Part shown: piece after piece, positions 9,101-16,235 of the stretch | How the letters are laid out: each line of letters opens with the position of its first letter | Position numbering within the stretch: the first letter of the stretch is position 1 | Origin: a virus | Reading direction: 5' to 3' (one strand) | Virus record (IMG/VR): IMGVR_UViG_3300009514_000005 | Coordinates: 62,001-126,000 of that record | DNA: 64,000 nt | The notes under the pieces: generated by a model | Databases searched by the model: none | Told to the model about the DNA's origin: nothing | Seen by the model: the letters and a program-made list of their open reading frames with translations, nothing else | Program-made: the position numbers and the translations under genes

Positions 9101-10089
9101 TCAGCTTTGGTGCCATAAATAGATCCATAATTCACAAACACATTATCAATTGGGCTAATCGAAATCGTGGCTAACTGAAAAGAGTTTGGAGTACCTGAAA
9201 CTGAAGGAGTAGCAAAAGAATCATTACCAGAAACACCATGGGCCCCACCAATGGATCCAGAACTAAAACCTATAGTGGTGAGCTGATCATTGTTTACGCC
9301 ACCGTTATAATCCCCAGATGCATCTCGAGGAAATTTAGATGAAATAGTTGATGCGATATAAGTATAAACCCTTTTGCCTGCTCGAACTTTTTGAGAAGGA
9401 GTAAGAGTAACCCCAAAAGGATCGACTTGGCTTACAGCACCAAAAATTAGGTCATCCCATGGAAAAAAATCATCTAACTTTGTGAAAATGTCTGGAGGCA
9501 TTAAGCCCCCTTGAAGAGCATTCGCAAAAGGTGTTAGCCTTGGATAACTTGTGTCATCAAATCCGAAATCACCCTGCACAAGCGGAGTACCAGCACTGGA
9601 CGGTACGTCAACATGACCTACAACTATTAAGCTCGGATCATTATCAATATGAACCCCGTCAACTAATTGCATAAAAGATGAAGTTTCTTGACCGATTACA
9701 TAACTGACATCAAGAACAATATAGACTCTTTGCCCCTCAAGGCCCGTAGCATCTAAATGAGTCTCAGAATTTGGACCGGGAGGAATTGTAACCGCAGTCT
9801 GAAACCCATTTGTACCTTGGTGAACAGCAATGGAATAACCAGAAGACTCATCAAAATTTCCAGAAACATATCCGGGACCAAGAGCAGCGTTTATTTGACC
9901 AGAAACAAAACCAGGACCAACAATTATGTCACGATTAGAAAGACCACCTGGACTAATCTGAAATCCGGAATAAATACCCTTTCGAGTAATTCCAAAACCC
10001 TTTCGGTTTAGCCCGGTGGAAACATACGGCTCTTTCCATCGCATTTTTACATATTCATTATCGACCGCTGCCTGATTAAATATTGACAC
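3130..10089 (-). CDS. Giant tail fibre with sialidase-like propellers and a CBM-like module
   Basis: The 2319-residue product starts at GTG with AGGGG upstream. Residues 1-690 are beta-rich and resemble the shaft or attachment part of phage fibres. Three homologous modules of about 420 residues (near 690-1130, 1350-1800 and 1860-2270) contain Asp-box signatures such as STDDGANF, SEDDGVTF, SSDSGASW and TTVDGGDNW, typical of BNR/sialidase-type beta-propellers. Between the first two, residues about 1136-1273 (LLTNGDFPTDFTGW through FDDASIKL) look like a carbohydrate-binding jelly roll of the CBM4/9 type. The likely role is binding, and perhaps trimming, of surface glycans during adsorption. I do not see the full catalytic set of a true sialidase, so binding is the safer call. 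Confidence 0.8.
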   Translation of the reverse strand: MSIFNQAAVDNEYVKMRWKEPYVSTGLNRKGFGITRKGIYSGFQISPGGLSNRDIIVGPGFVSGQINAALGPGYVSGNFDESSGYSIAVHQGTNGFQTAVTIPPGPNSETHLDATGLEGQRVYIVLDVSYVIGQETSSFMQLVDGVHIDNDPSLIVVGHVDVPSSAGTPLVQGDFGFDDTSYPRLTPFANALQGGLMPPDIFTKLDDFFPWDDLIFGAVSQVDPFGVTLTPSQKVRAGKRVYTYIASTISSKFPRDASGDYNGGVNNDQLTTIGFSSGSIGGAHGVSGNDSFATPSVSGTPNSFQLATISISPIDNVFVNYGSIYGTKADAIKDDNLPSVAAANMEALTVILETNGSGDITTLTNIASLIDRRPFLNLGGGAGGDPLAVKENGSLIDGDVKEIDFVGATVEQTAVGKTKVTVLQTIDGVTIVRGLRLGESFGTPNAAYPQLKNIITIDNTNNKLTFNQGGSDLPLTIANGDYPYPFTNLASDIKTKMDAATGSGVFTIVSDEEKFKISIDSGSFSLKASETNSILPKLGYGVVDLTAAAFHRAATRPIGMTVEPLLFRTNTTDDASTLYQDDGFLTPYVNPDHRSEFFSGFVAVSGSALDSVDLILGAEVTGYSGLTLGDVFYINGTSGEISSVSGANSTRAGEPASATVLVADQRKFLMHPNIDIKPNSLDDTENWSEPVLVDALNPNDVTLKDMAVSPDGNYKLFAQVSEKTGAMLSVSYKVGSGPERRIDEKWATVLVGGWDDGVGQPDYVKDSPVADIDNTGKVFIGFVHKDGGGNREVRGVYGTITADEELSLSLSDSSAHGAGTISDPAAGQSRTALQVVRSPNGNIYLAALTTSSTMDIYKSTDDGANFAGRENPKSGATTTSQKLTNVHNFAPYKLSAIDDPDTPGDDLVSVVYSSNDAGNRRLRHAYTKDQNLANNWATEQVLPDTNAETKWQVIVGAHLRLKKLFLSVQSGTTTQADDGSTAIVNSTATRTKHIHMIDLGNPTTPAISDFEINYDAHLGTGQYLSFYAEGLDNTQHSLGRNYAKMKHSIYAISATEIIFSCEFNNGYHVWTHVPDTGTPVPNHIITNTSSDNNLYFATQFGSNGSDVFGVYKLIENSFAHNGLGRILTQKLLFPALGPELLTNGDFPTDFTGWNKTENGTSSVTIVSGEVNVVQDGGGSGFIEQDFVTEPGKFYKAESDAISLSGTMDHHIAVRDGSYVAPGENLYAQTHTTTGLKRVFFQAKSTTTNIFLGASSGGKSGTLKFDDASIKLSEFQFSGTPEDIIKKPNVDDEGYAGNMIVVSSEGAGEIHVLSEKEVTVDETDDIQQAVYNNYGLRTELFANTWKKQPKQTRNKTADEPAWDVRFDPDFPLFGVRVGIVGPTTDASYEFETTVDGGDNWFPGTSPDWFTVGTSHTASDQYWYTVPPRVRIKNKKVVIWFHKNDASTPRMQAAYGTLLDTGSLTLSESNTGSSLHAGNVFTNHPVSWVEDTLNSRIYAVFVESISNNIVIVVSEDDGVTFSNKPGGAAGTSSSVKDGATAAVAQSDAPISLIVTEDPDVAGATRLGVTSTEAVGSYNLKHHWIDAVDFSGNWETALSVSDIGTSTVRDFIFRVKLSDNGSKLAVVSATEAVNPGYLYLTIITLNTPTPSVGGAPVNIRTSWHETLNGIDYYNGNTSAATNGSFHRRFINNMIWTSTQSIGFPHSQVNGGVDAAALHWIKVWDVSNIAASFDYTVVKVGDASNRFTESWVESVGGVTWLGWIHKNTAPVSWLANGQAKVVRLYDTTPTASNDPIFDAEETDIANKPSFTNFLGHPIVQSFSDRLYTTFEKEDSTTGFDEVVVNSYTEREFNPTNEQFFEVPPKVWDKATDAEVWHWDENDNYVVTIAERATEARYYVTLYNKSTGVTTDVYNFGQTSAVTDYHVYGPKITIDSSNKVVAAYPNYDGANWRIDVNYGTIDAGGNLSMTGVIAIPDAGQDYTAVELVQRGTKHFIFAINVTTAKGYTTVSSDSGASWSTPAVVKTGGTDAALLSTSPYIFHVGDNGAAGDRMMIIGCDNGPSPTAMHMWYTNDDAVTWQTRIQIANANSTLQDVPIGYAVNGNKIAVVSYNDAVITQINLSTCSDLTVATPVFTAIADIGDGVNQIDKFAGHSSSSGTQRFGRRSLHKIIWTSATSLYVIYDRQGADGYPDQVVAKIPDISTPLTGKTVTTLFDGASPNLFYQESQGLKSPNGDVFSITKQGDSSGASNLTKGRILGVQLHDATPQASNPPTAGEVIDYNFKPDVITGGPAMRVQVQPGKGFMNEKDDGGSVESLYYQNTQAK
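3290..8040 (-). repeat. Three diverged propeller modules in the giant fibre
   Basis: The fibre gene holds three copies of a module of about 1.3 kb, recognisable at protein level. Each has an opening strand set (for example VRIKNKKVVIWFHKND, DSSNKVVAAYPNYDG and VSPDGNYKLFAQVSE), an Asp-box, a KIIWTSATSL-like segment, and in the last two a closing DTTPTASNDP or DATPQASNPP. The second and third copies appear closest to each other. The boundaries given are approximate. Internal duplication is the simplest explanation. Confidence 0.6.
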
Positions 10090-10146
10090 GATTCACCCCT
10101 ACGTCCTTGTTTAAGCTCCTCCTACCTTCCAATCTCAAAAGCGAAA

Positions 10147-10659
10147 TTAGAAGTTAACGGATACTAGGTGATTCAGAGTCTTTGAATCCAGCTTAGTCTC
10201 GCCAGGGAAAGTTCCATAAGCGACCATTACATCTTGAGGATCAAAAATTCCTAACTCAAAAAATATAGGAGCTTCCCCGCCAAGAGATGAACTATTTTTT
10301 GGACCGTCTGCACCGGCTCCAGTGTCAGGCTCATTAGCGATTACACCATTTGCTTCGGTGAGATCCAAGAAAGCCCTAAACTGAATCGTTGCCGGACCAA
10401 TGAAAAGAACATCAGCGGTTTCGAAAGTTTTTCTGTAATAAAAAATTCCACTAGTTTCAGCCTGAACCTCCGTTAAGGCTGGGTCAGGAGTTACCGGCTC
10501 GAGGCCACCTGAGACTCCAGTATCCGCAAAGGCCCCAGTTCCAATATGGAAATATTGCCCCCATGAATGTAGATATCCAGTACCTGTTACGGCACCAAAA
10601 GATTTTGCTAATGCAGCTCTACCGCCGTTTGTTACTACGGCTTGAATGACGTTTGCCAT
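10147..10659 (-). CDS. Tail fibre or baseplate-associated structural protein
   Basis: The 170-residue product starts MANVIQAVVTNGGRAALAKSF, which resembles the N-terminus of phage tail-fibre proteins of the gpH/T4-short-fibre attachment type (a helix followed by beta-rich repeats with an IGTG motif). The C-terminal FFELGIFDPQDVMVAYG segment also fits that style. A strong GGAGGAG ribosome site lies upstream. It lies between the baseplate wedge gpI-like gene and the giant fibre, so an adaptor joining fibre to baseplate is likely by context. Confidence 0.6.
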   Translation of the reverse strand: MANVIQAVVTNGGRAALAKSFGAVTGTGYLHSWGQYFHIGTGAFADTGVSGGLEPVTPDPALTEVQAETSGIFYYRKTFETADVLFIGPATIQFRAFLDLTEANGVIANEPDTGAGADGPKNSSSLGGEAPIFFELGIFDPQDVMVAYGTFPGETKLDSKTLNHLVSVNF

Positions 10660-10753
10660 CGTTACTCCTCCCTGTGAGTTTGATCTTCCATGTTACCCTT
10701 AATTTACACTCGGATGACGTACAAAGTTTACCAGCGTTAATTTCACAAGTCTA

Positions 10754-13402
10754 CTATGTTGCTGTCCCTTCAGCAGTTCCTCCGCCATCCAATGCAATTG
10801 TGTCACTTATAGTTATATCAAAATTTGGTAGAGGATCTCCCAAAAGTCCACCACCTTCTTCACTTATAATACTAATGCTTGGTGCTCCACTAACACTCGT
10901 AGTCAAAACTTCGTTGATATTGGAGACTGTGCCGATAGAAAGGCTGATCGGAATAATAACCGCTCCAGCATTCCCATCTTCAAATTCAACCAATATTGGA
11001 GCATCAGCCGACATGAGAGAAGTCTCTTGGGCTTCAGCATCCGAATTGGTTCCTATATTAATTCCTTCTAGTAAATCTCCTTCTCCATCAATATCAATAT
11101 TAATTCCAATACTCGCATCAACAGAAAGCTCGGCGTCAACGGGCTCAATAGTAGCCAAGCCAGAAATTCCAGAATCAACTCCAGCCTGCTCTCCGACTAC
11201 CAAAGTCAAATAAGGATCAACATTAACCGGGATCTCCATCTGCCCTTCGATATCTACATCGAACTGAGCTGTGAGATTTAAGTTAGCGTCAAGCTCACCG
11301 TCAATTTTAACAATTGATGAGCTATTAGATGCGTTCGGAGTAGCCTCAAGATCTTCATCAAGCTCGTCAATAGAAGCGGTTTCGTTAACTGCAACCGGAA
11401 TAATTACTGAAGCGATTGCATCTATATCTATTTGAGCAGTCAAATTGAGGTCTGCGTCCAAGACTCCGTCAACCTTTTCTAAAGTAGACGTATTTAAAGC
11501 TGCAACTTCGATTTCATTGATTTCATTTATCTTATCAATTGTTGAAGTCTTGCTGACTGAAACCGGAATAATTACCGAAGCTATTGTGTCTAGATCAATT
11601 TGAACAGTTAGATTGAGATCAGCATCTAAAATTCCATCAACTTTCTCTAAAGTAGAAGCGTTTGAAGCTACAATTTGAATTCCTATAATTTCTTCAATTT
11701 CATCGACTGAAGATGTTTTTCCGATTGAAACCTGAATAGCAGCTTCACCCTCGCCATCAATCTCTATTGCGGCGGTCACATTAATATCGGCATCCATGAT
11801 GGCATCTACCGGCTCAATCTCTGCTTCACTAAAGACATCAACCGGAATGTTTATCTCGTCACCGACAATAATCTGAGATGCCAGAGAAAGATCCTGATCG
11901 TAATTCTGATGTTCGTTTATCTCTGTTGAAATATTTTGATCAGCGTCAATATCGGATTCGGTTTCTCCATTCATCTCGTCAAAAGAGAAAGATTTAAACA
12001 CCGATACAGGAATAACCACGGTTCCTTCAATGTCTTCTATTTCAAATAATGTCGTCACATCAAGGCTTGTATTCATCAAGCCTTCAACTTGTGACAGGAA
12101 TGGATCAACCGTTACATTTAAAGATGCATCGAGAAAAGCATCAACTGATTCAACGGTAACCACTTCGCCTATAACCGGAGGAACCTCTGTTTGTTCTTCA
12201 ATAGTCTGAACTTCAGAACCAATAGTCAGCTCAGCAGTTTGATCAGCTTTTACGGTAAGTTCTTCAATTCCAAATGAAATTCCAGGAGGGCTATTATGAA
12301 CCTCAATGATAATTTCTTCCGTATCTTCTTCGATGAAATCAATCGTAAAAGTCTCACCAACGATAGGGCTAAGCACTATTCCGCCTAAAGGAACAATTCC
12401 AGCGCTTAAGCTAAGGCCAGCACCCATGGCGAGTTCTTCATCATATTCACAATCAATTTCTGCCCCGCAAACGACCACGAATTCATTAACGGAATAACCA
12501 ACCGAAGCTCCGAATCCAGAGAAGACAACAATGCCATCTTTTTCATCAAGCGGCGTAACATCGGCCTCAACAATATCGAATCGATTAAATTCATTGAAAT
12601 TGTATTCCTCTATTTCTTCATTAATAATAATGGTTACATTCTCGCCAACATCGACTGGAATTTCGACAAGAAGCTGAGGTGGTCTCAATTCATGATGAAT
12701 GCCAACAACATCAAAAATTTTATCGACAATAAGATCAAACAAAACATTAAAATCAATCCCAGACTCTCTTGGTTCAATAACTTGAAACTGAACTCTAATA
12801 TAAGATGATTTAGCAAACTCATTAGTTTCAGACAGAGGAAGCCCAGGGAAAGATCCTGGCGGCACATCCACATGAAATATAGGAACGGCTCTTGTGTCGG
12901 CTCTTTTTGGTTTTAAATAAAAATGATTTCTAAATGGAATGAATGGCCTAAATTGTAAATCGGCTCTCCAAAAATTAGTTACAAATACATTAAATCCAGA
13001 TGCAAGACCTCTTACGGAATAACCCTTAACGGTTGATTTAATTTGAAGCCACTGAGATGCGTTTCCAACCAATAATCTCTGAAGAGATTCAGGCTCATTC
13101 TTATCAACATTTAACCCGAATGTTCTTCCCAAAAGGATTAATAAATCTTGCCGAGCCCTATCAGAATCAATGATAGTTTCCATGTCATCAATTTCAACGC
13201 GGCGATTGTTAATTAAATGAGAGTAGGTTTTTAAAACCTTAAGGAGGGGATCTTTATCGTTATCTTTGGTTGTCTCGCCAGGATCTAGCGAAAGGCTTTC
13301 ATCAAAGTATTCCTCTGGAAACAGCTCAATAAGCAGATCTCTACCGACATCCGATTTGCCAAAAGGGCCTTTTCCAAAAGTAGATCGACCAAATCCCGCC
13401 AA
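10754..13402 (-). CDS. Baseplate wedge protein I-like with long repeat tail
   Basis: Residues about 20-330 resemble the phage tail protein I / baseplate wedge family: an acidic N-terminus, the helical segment LLKVLKTYSHLINNRRVEID, then LLILLGRTFGLNVD and the QWLQIKSTVKGYSVRGLASG region typical of proteins that follow gpJ. Unlike gpI, usually about 200 residues, this product is 882 residues. The rest (about 330-880) is acidic and made of 56-residue repeats (see the repeat entry) with a Gly-rich end. It is encoded just downstream of a gpJ-like gene, as expected for P2 gpI. The long tail is probably a fibre-like or adhesin-like extension of the wedge. Confidence 0.65.
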   Translation of the reverse strand: MAGFGRSTFGKGPFGKSDVGRDLLIELFPEEYFDESLSLDPGETTKDNDKDPLLKVLKTYSHLINNRRVEIDDMETIIDSDRARQDLLILLGRTFGLNVDKNEPESLQRLLVGNASQWLQIKSTVKGYSVRGLASGFNVFVTNFWRADLQFRPFIPFRNHFYLKPKRADTRAVPIFHVDVPPGSFPGLPLSETNEFAKSSYIRVQFQVIEPRESGIDFNVLFDLIVDKIFDVVGIHHELRPPQLLVEIPVDVGENVTIIINEEIEEYNFNEFNRFDIVEADVTPLDEKDGIVVFSGFGASVGYSVNEFVVVCGAEIDCEYDEELAMGAGLSLSAGIVPLGGIVLSPIVGETFTIDFIEEDTEEIIIEVHNSPPGISFGIEELTVKADQTAELTIGSEVQTIEEQTEVPPVIGEVVTVESVDAFLDASLNVTVDPFLSQVEGLMNTSLDVTTLFEIEDIEGTVVIPVSVFKSFSFDEMNGETESDIDADQNISTEINEHQNYDQDLSLASQIIVGDEINIPVDVFSEAEIEPVDAIMDADINVTAAIEIDGEGEAAIQVSIGKTSSVDEIEEIIGIQIVASNASTLEKVDGILDADLNLTVQIDLDTIASVIIPVSVSKTSTIDKINEINEIEVAALNTSTLEKVDGVLDADLNLTAQIDIDAIASVIIPVAVNETASIDELDEDLEATPNASNSSSIVKIDGELDANLNLTAQFDVDIEGQMEIPVNVDPYLTLVVGEQAGVDSGISGLATIEPVDAELSVDASIGINIDIDGEGDLLEGINIGTNSDAEAQETSLMSADAPILVEFEDGNAGAVIIPISLSIGTVSNINEVLTTSVSGAPSISIISEEGGGLLGDPLPNFDITISDTIALDGGGTAEGTAT
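11229..11900 (-). repeat. Four in-phase 168-bp repeats in the gpI-like gene
   Basis: The sequence block around GGAATAATTAC recurs with a spacing of exactly 168 bases: it begins near 11397 and 11565, with diverged copies near 11229 and 11733. In protein, each unit reads roughly VDGxLDADLNLTaQIDiD, then ASVIIPVSVxKTSTID. Outside this block, looser versions continue toward both ends of the gene. The high identity of the middle two copies points to recent duplication or recombination. Confidence 0.75.
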
Positions 13403-13412
13403 TCAATCCTCC

Positions 13413-13871
13413 TTAAGTGAATATTTGGGGAAAGTTGGCGTAGAATTTATTATTCTTTGAAAATCCTACGGTAAACAAACCATCCCTGGCGTCAAGCTTG
13501 CTTTTTGATATTTCAAATTTTCCAGCGAGTACGTTTCCAGTAGAAGTTCTTGGGATTGTTATGATAACCCGATCACCGTCAAATAAATCCATAAACCTAT
13601 TCTGACCGTCTGGGCCAAAGGAAATATTCAAAAAGAATCCTGACCCAAGAATTGGAACCTGAAAATCATCATCCCAAGTTAATCTTCCATAATTAGGACC
13701 ATAAAAAAATTGCCAAGCAATATTATTGGCCGGGATAAGAATGTTGGCGCATGAAGCCTGAAGGGCAAACGTAGATGCATCAACTCGATTTATAAAATCA
13801 CTATGATCATCAAACCAAGGATCAGTATCCTCTTCAGGGAATCCCCATTTATAATGCGTTGATTCTGGCAT
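13413..13871 (-). CDS. Unknown baseplate-region protein (152 residues)
   Basis: The product is 152 residues and beta-rich with many aromatic residues (WGFPEEDTDPWFDD, WQFFYGPNYGRLTWDDD). The segment FMDLFDGDRVIITIPRTSTG followed by LDARDGLFTVGF looks like a small beta-barrel or adaptor fold. It lies between the gpJ-like and gpI-like genes, with about ten bases of spacing on each side, so it is likely a baseplate or fibre-attachment component. No family was recognised. Confidence 0.6.
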   Translation of the reverse strand: MPESTHYKWGFPEEDTDPWFDDHSDFINRVDASTFALQASCANILIPANNIAWQFFYGPNYGRLTWDDDFQVPILGSGFFLNISFGPDGQNRFMDLFDGDRVIITIPRTSTGNVLAGKFEISKSKLDARDGLFTVGFSKNNKFYANFPQIFT

Positions 13872-13880
13872 TTCTCACTC

Positions 13881-15851
13881 CTATGAAGTCTCAGCTAAAA
13901 CCCCTGTAACCACTAAAAATCTTTCTTTTATTACTATAGTTACAATCTTATGTTGAATTATTTCCTGATCAGTAATAATAAGATTTCCGTCCTCGTCCAA
14001 CCTATCAAGAGGCGATGTTATTTCCGCATTCACATATCTAATATCTCCAGCGGAATTGGCATCTCTAACAGCGTTACATAGATCGTAAAGATATAAACTA
14101 TTTCCAGCGGATCTTCTGACAAGAAGCCCAAATGGATCAACAGTTCCTGTTAGAGCATTATTTGTTCTGGAAAGCACATCTTCTTCTTTGGCTGTTGAAT
14201 TTATTCCAATCTCTATTCTGATATTTGGCTCAACCAAATTAGGAGTTCCGTCCACGGTATTAACGGTAACTACAGCATCAGCTATCTTTTGCAACGTGTC
14301 CTCAGCATCTTGAAGAGTTTGGCTAGTTGGAGAAATATATTTATTATTTTGATCAACCGATAGAATCACAACCTGAACATTATTTGCTTTACTTGTATCA
14401 GACATTGTTTGGGATAAGTAATCATGGAGCCCAGAAACACTTGTATCGATTAAAAGATTTCCGGCGTCAGCATTTTCCTTAATAGCCACATTATCTTCGC
14501 AATCAACAAAATCGGTTCCGCTCACGCCAAGAGAAGGAATCCCTGATACAATTAGTCCACCTTGTCCAATCACTTGGAGCCCTGGGATACCGGAAACCCC
14601 AAGAAACCCTATCCCGGTTACATTTCCGCCATTGCATCCCAAAAACTGAGTCCCGCTAACACCTAGGTTGCTTTGACCGTCTACAGCCAGTCCACCCTGT
14701 CCCCCAACGTTTAGGCTTCCGGTACCGGAAACGCCAAGGAAATTGACTCCGCTTACTCCTGTGGCCAAAATTCCACTAACAGCATTATCTACAAGCTCCT
14801 GACCTCCACTGATACTATTAAAGAAAGCCTGAATTGTGAGATCATCATCAATACCTCTCATGATTTGAGCGTCTGCTAAGGTTACACCATTTTGAAGTTC
14901 AGCTATTGTGTCATAATCTTCTTTAACCACTGCGGCATTTTGTGTTCTAAAAAAGGCAGAAGCAAATGTTTTCACCCTTCTAATATCTTCTGGATCTGAC
15001 CCGACAACGGACGCCTCGTTCGTGACTGTCATCCCTATGGTTTGACCATTCACAACGAGCTGATCTACTGGTCCCGAGATTTGATTAGACCCAATGGCCC
15101 CCTGCAATCCTCTTCCGTACCTATAACTCAAGACAATGTTTGAATTTTCAGGAGGAATATTTCCGGTGATTCCATCACCAAATCTAAGCTTTGGTGGATC
15201 ATCAACAAAAATAACTTCATAAATATCTAAAAATTCGAAAGTAAGAATATCCTCCCTGGACCAAAGGTTTCCATCAACCGTGACGGATAAATCATCAGAG
15301 TATATAAATCTTTCTTCAGGAATTCCGATAATACTAAATTGTTGATTTTTGCTTTGATCAGAAACCCACGAAAGCTGTCTACTTTCTCCTTCTTTAAGAG
15401 TAACGCTTAGGGTCGTTTCTCCAACATTAAGCTTAGCTGGAACATCTCCGCGATACTCATAAATGATGTCTCCAGATCCTTGGAATTGAAATCCAACGGG
15501 AATCTCAATCGGAAATACATACGGAGCGTCATCAAAAGTTAAAACAGCAGAAAGAGAAGCTGGCCTGGCTGGCTCAATTGGCTTACCAAGCATTCTCGCA
15601 AGCTTTACGATGCTTTTATTTAGCCTGGCAGTATCTAAAAAATATTCACTAGCCCTTCTGTTAACCAAAAAAGCAAGAGCTTGCATTCCAAAAGCAAGCT
15701 GATCCATCATGGCATTACCAAGCTCTGTGTTTAAAAGATTATTGAAATCATCAGGATAGTTGGTTTGAAAAAAATCATTAGCCTCACTGCGAAATGTGGC
15801 AAAATCTTCAGCTATAAATTTGACTCTATTGAGTTCGTCTACGAGTGCCAT
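13881..15851 (-). CDS. Baseplate wedge protein J-like (gp6/gpJ family)
   Basis: The 656-residue product has the features of baseplate J-like proteins: an N-terminal helical region (DFATFRSEANDFFQTNYPDD, then LLNTELGNAMMDQLAFGMQAL and a segment with YFLDTARL), the middle ARMLGKPIEPARPASLSAVL, the strand LRFGDGITGNIPP, and VVKEDYDTIAELQ. These proteins form the ring of the baseplate that changes shape on infection. It directly follows the gp25-like gene, as in P2 (W then J). A Gly-rich VSG repeat block is inserted near residues 355-450, which is not usual for the family. Confidence 0.85.
   Translation of the reverse strand: MALVDELNRVKFIAEDFATFRSEANDFFQTNYPDDFNNLLNTELGNAMMDQLAFGMQALAFLVNRRASEYFLDTARLNKSIVKLARMLGKPIEPARPASLSAVLTFDDAPYVFPIEIPVGFQFQGSGDIIYEYRGDVPAKLNVGETTLSVTLKEGESRQLSWVSDQSKNQQFSIIGIPEERFIYSDDLSVTVDGNLWSREDILTFEFLDIYEVIFVDDPPKLRFGDGITGNIPPENSNIVLSYRYGRGLQGAIGSNQISGPVDQLVVNGQTIGMTVTNEASVVGSDPEDIRRVKTFASAFFRTQNAAVVKEDYDTIAELQNGVTLADAQIMRGIDDDLTIQAFFNSISGGQELVDNAVSGILATGVSGVNFLGVSGTGSLNVGGQGGLAVDGQSNLGVSGTQFLGCNGGNVTGIGFLGVSGIPGLQVIGQGGLIVSGIPSLGVSGTDFVDCEDNVAIKENADAGNLLIDTSVSGLHDYLSQTMSDTSKANNVQVVILSVDQNNKYISPTSQTLQDAEDTLQKIADAVVTVNTVDGTPNLVEPNIRIEIGINSTAKEEDVLSRTNNALTGTVDPFGLLVRRSAGNSLYLYDLCNAVRDANSAGDIRYVNAEITSPLDRLDEDGNLIITDQEIIQHKIVTIVIKERFLVVTGVLAETS
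14500..14790 (-). repeat. Two tandem Gly/Val/Ser-rich repeats inside gpJ-like protein
   Basis: The insert holds two copies of a unit of about 38 residues. Each contains FLGVSG, then LxVxGQGGLxV, then LGVSGTxF and a cysteine (copies end FLGCNGG and FVDCEDN). The codons differ between copies, so the similarity is mainly at protein level. The pattern suggests an elongated beta-roll or surface-exposed domain added to the baseplate protein. Confidence 0.65.
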
Positions 15852-16219
15852 TAAGCTGCTCTCCCGAAATCTATGGGTCCGGTTTTATCCTCAACGCCCA
15901 TAACCGAATAAAATATATTCACAATAATTCTTTTACCTGTTTCCTGAAAAGTAATTTGAAGAATAGTTATATCAGGGATTTGGGTAGATATTGAATTCGT
16001 AAGCTCACGAATAATTAGCGACTCCAGAAGAGGCCCTTCATTCTCAAAAACTTGATCCAATAAGCTCACTCCAACTGTTGGTCTCATAACCCTAGACCTT
16101 CTTATGGTCTTAACCAGTAAGACAATGGCTGACCTATAAACCTCAACACCTCTGGCCCTAGCTGGCAAACCGCCGCCTTCCGTTCTAAAGGGAAATGAAA
16201 TTCCAGATATTACTGCCAT
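15851..16219 (-). CDS. Baseplate wedge gp25/gpW-like protein
   Basis: The 122-residue product has the core of the gpW/gp25 family: SRVMRPTVGVSLLDQVFEN, then LLESLIIRELTNSI, and a final beta pair (ITILQITFQETGKRIIVNIF). In T4, gp25 is part of the inner baseplate ring that nucleates the sheath. It is typically 100-130 residues, as here. It shares one base with the next gene (TAATG-type overlap) and precedes the gpJ-like gene, the normal order. Confidence 0.85.
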   Translation of the reverse strand: MAVISGISFPFRTEGGGLPARARGVEVYRSAIVLLVKTIRRSRVMRPTVGVSLLDQVFENEGPLLESLIIRELTNSISTQIPDITILQITFQETGKRIIVNIFYSVMGVEDKTGPIDFGRAA

Positions 16220-16235
16220 ACACCTATCCTACACC

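Noticed and set aside
10653-11213. Long plus-strand frame opposite the gpI-like repeat region
   Set aside because: It is an antisense shadow of repetitive coding sequence; the protein is Ser/Pro/Ile-rich with no ribosome site and no family pattern, while the minus frame has clear family features.
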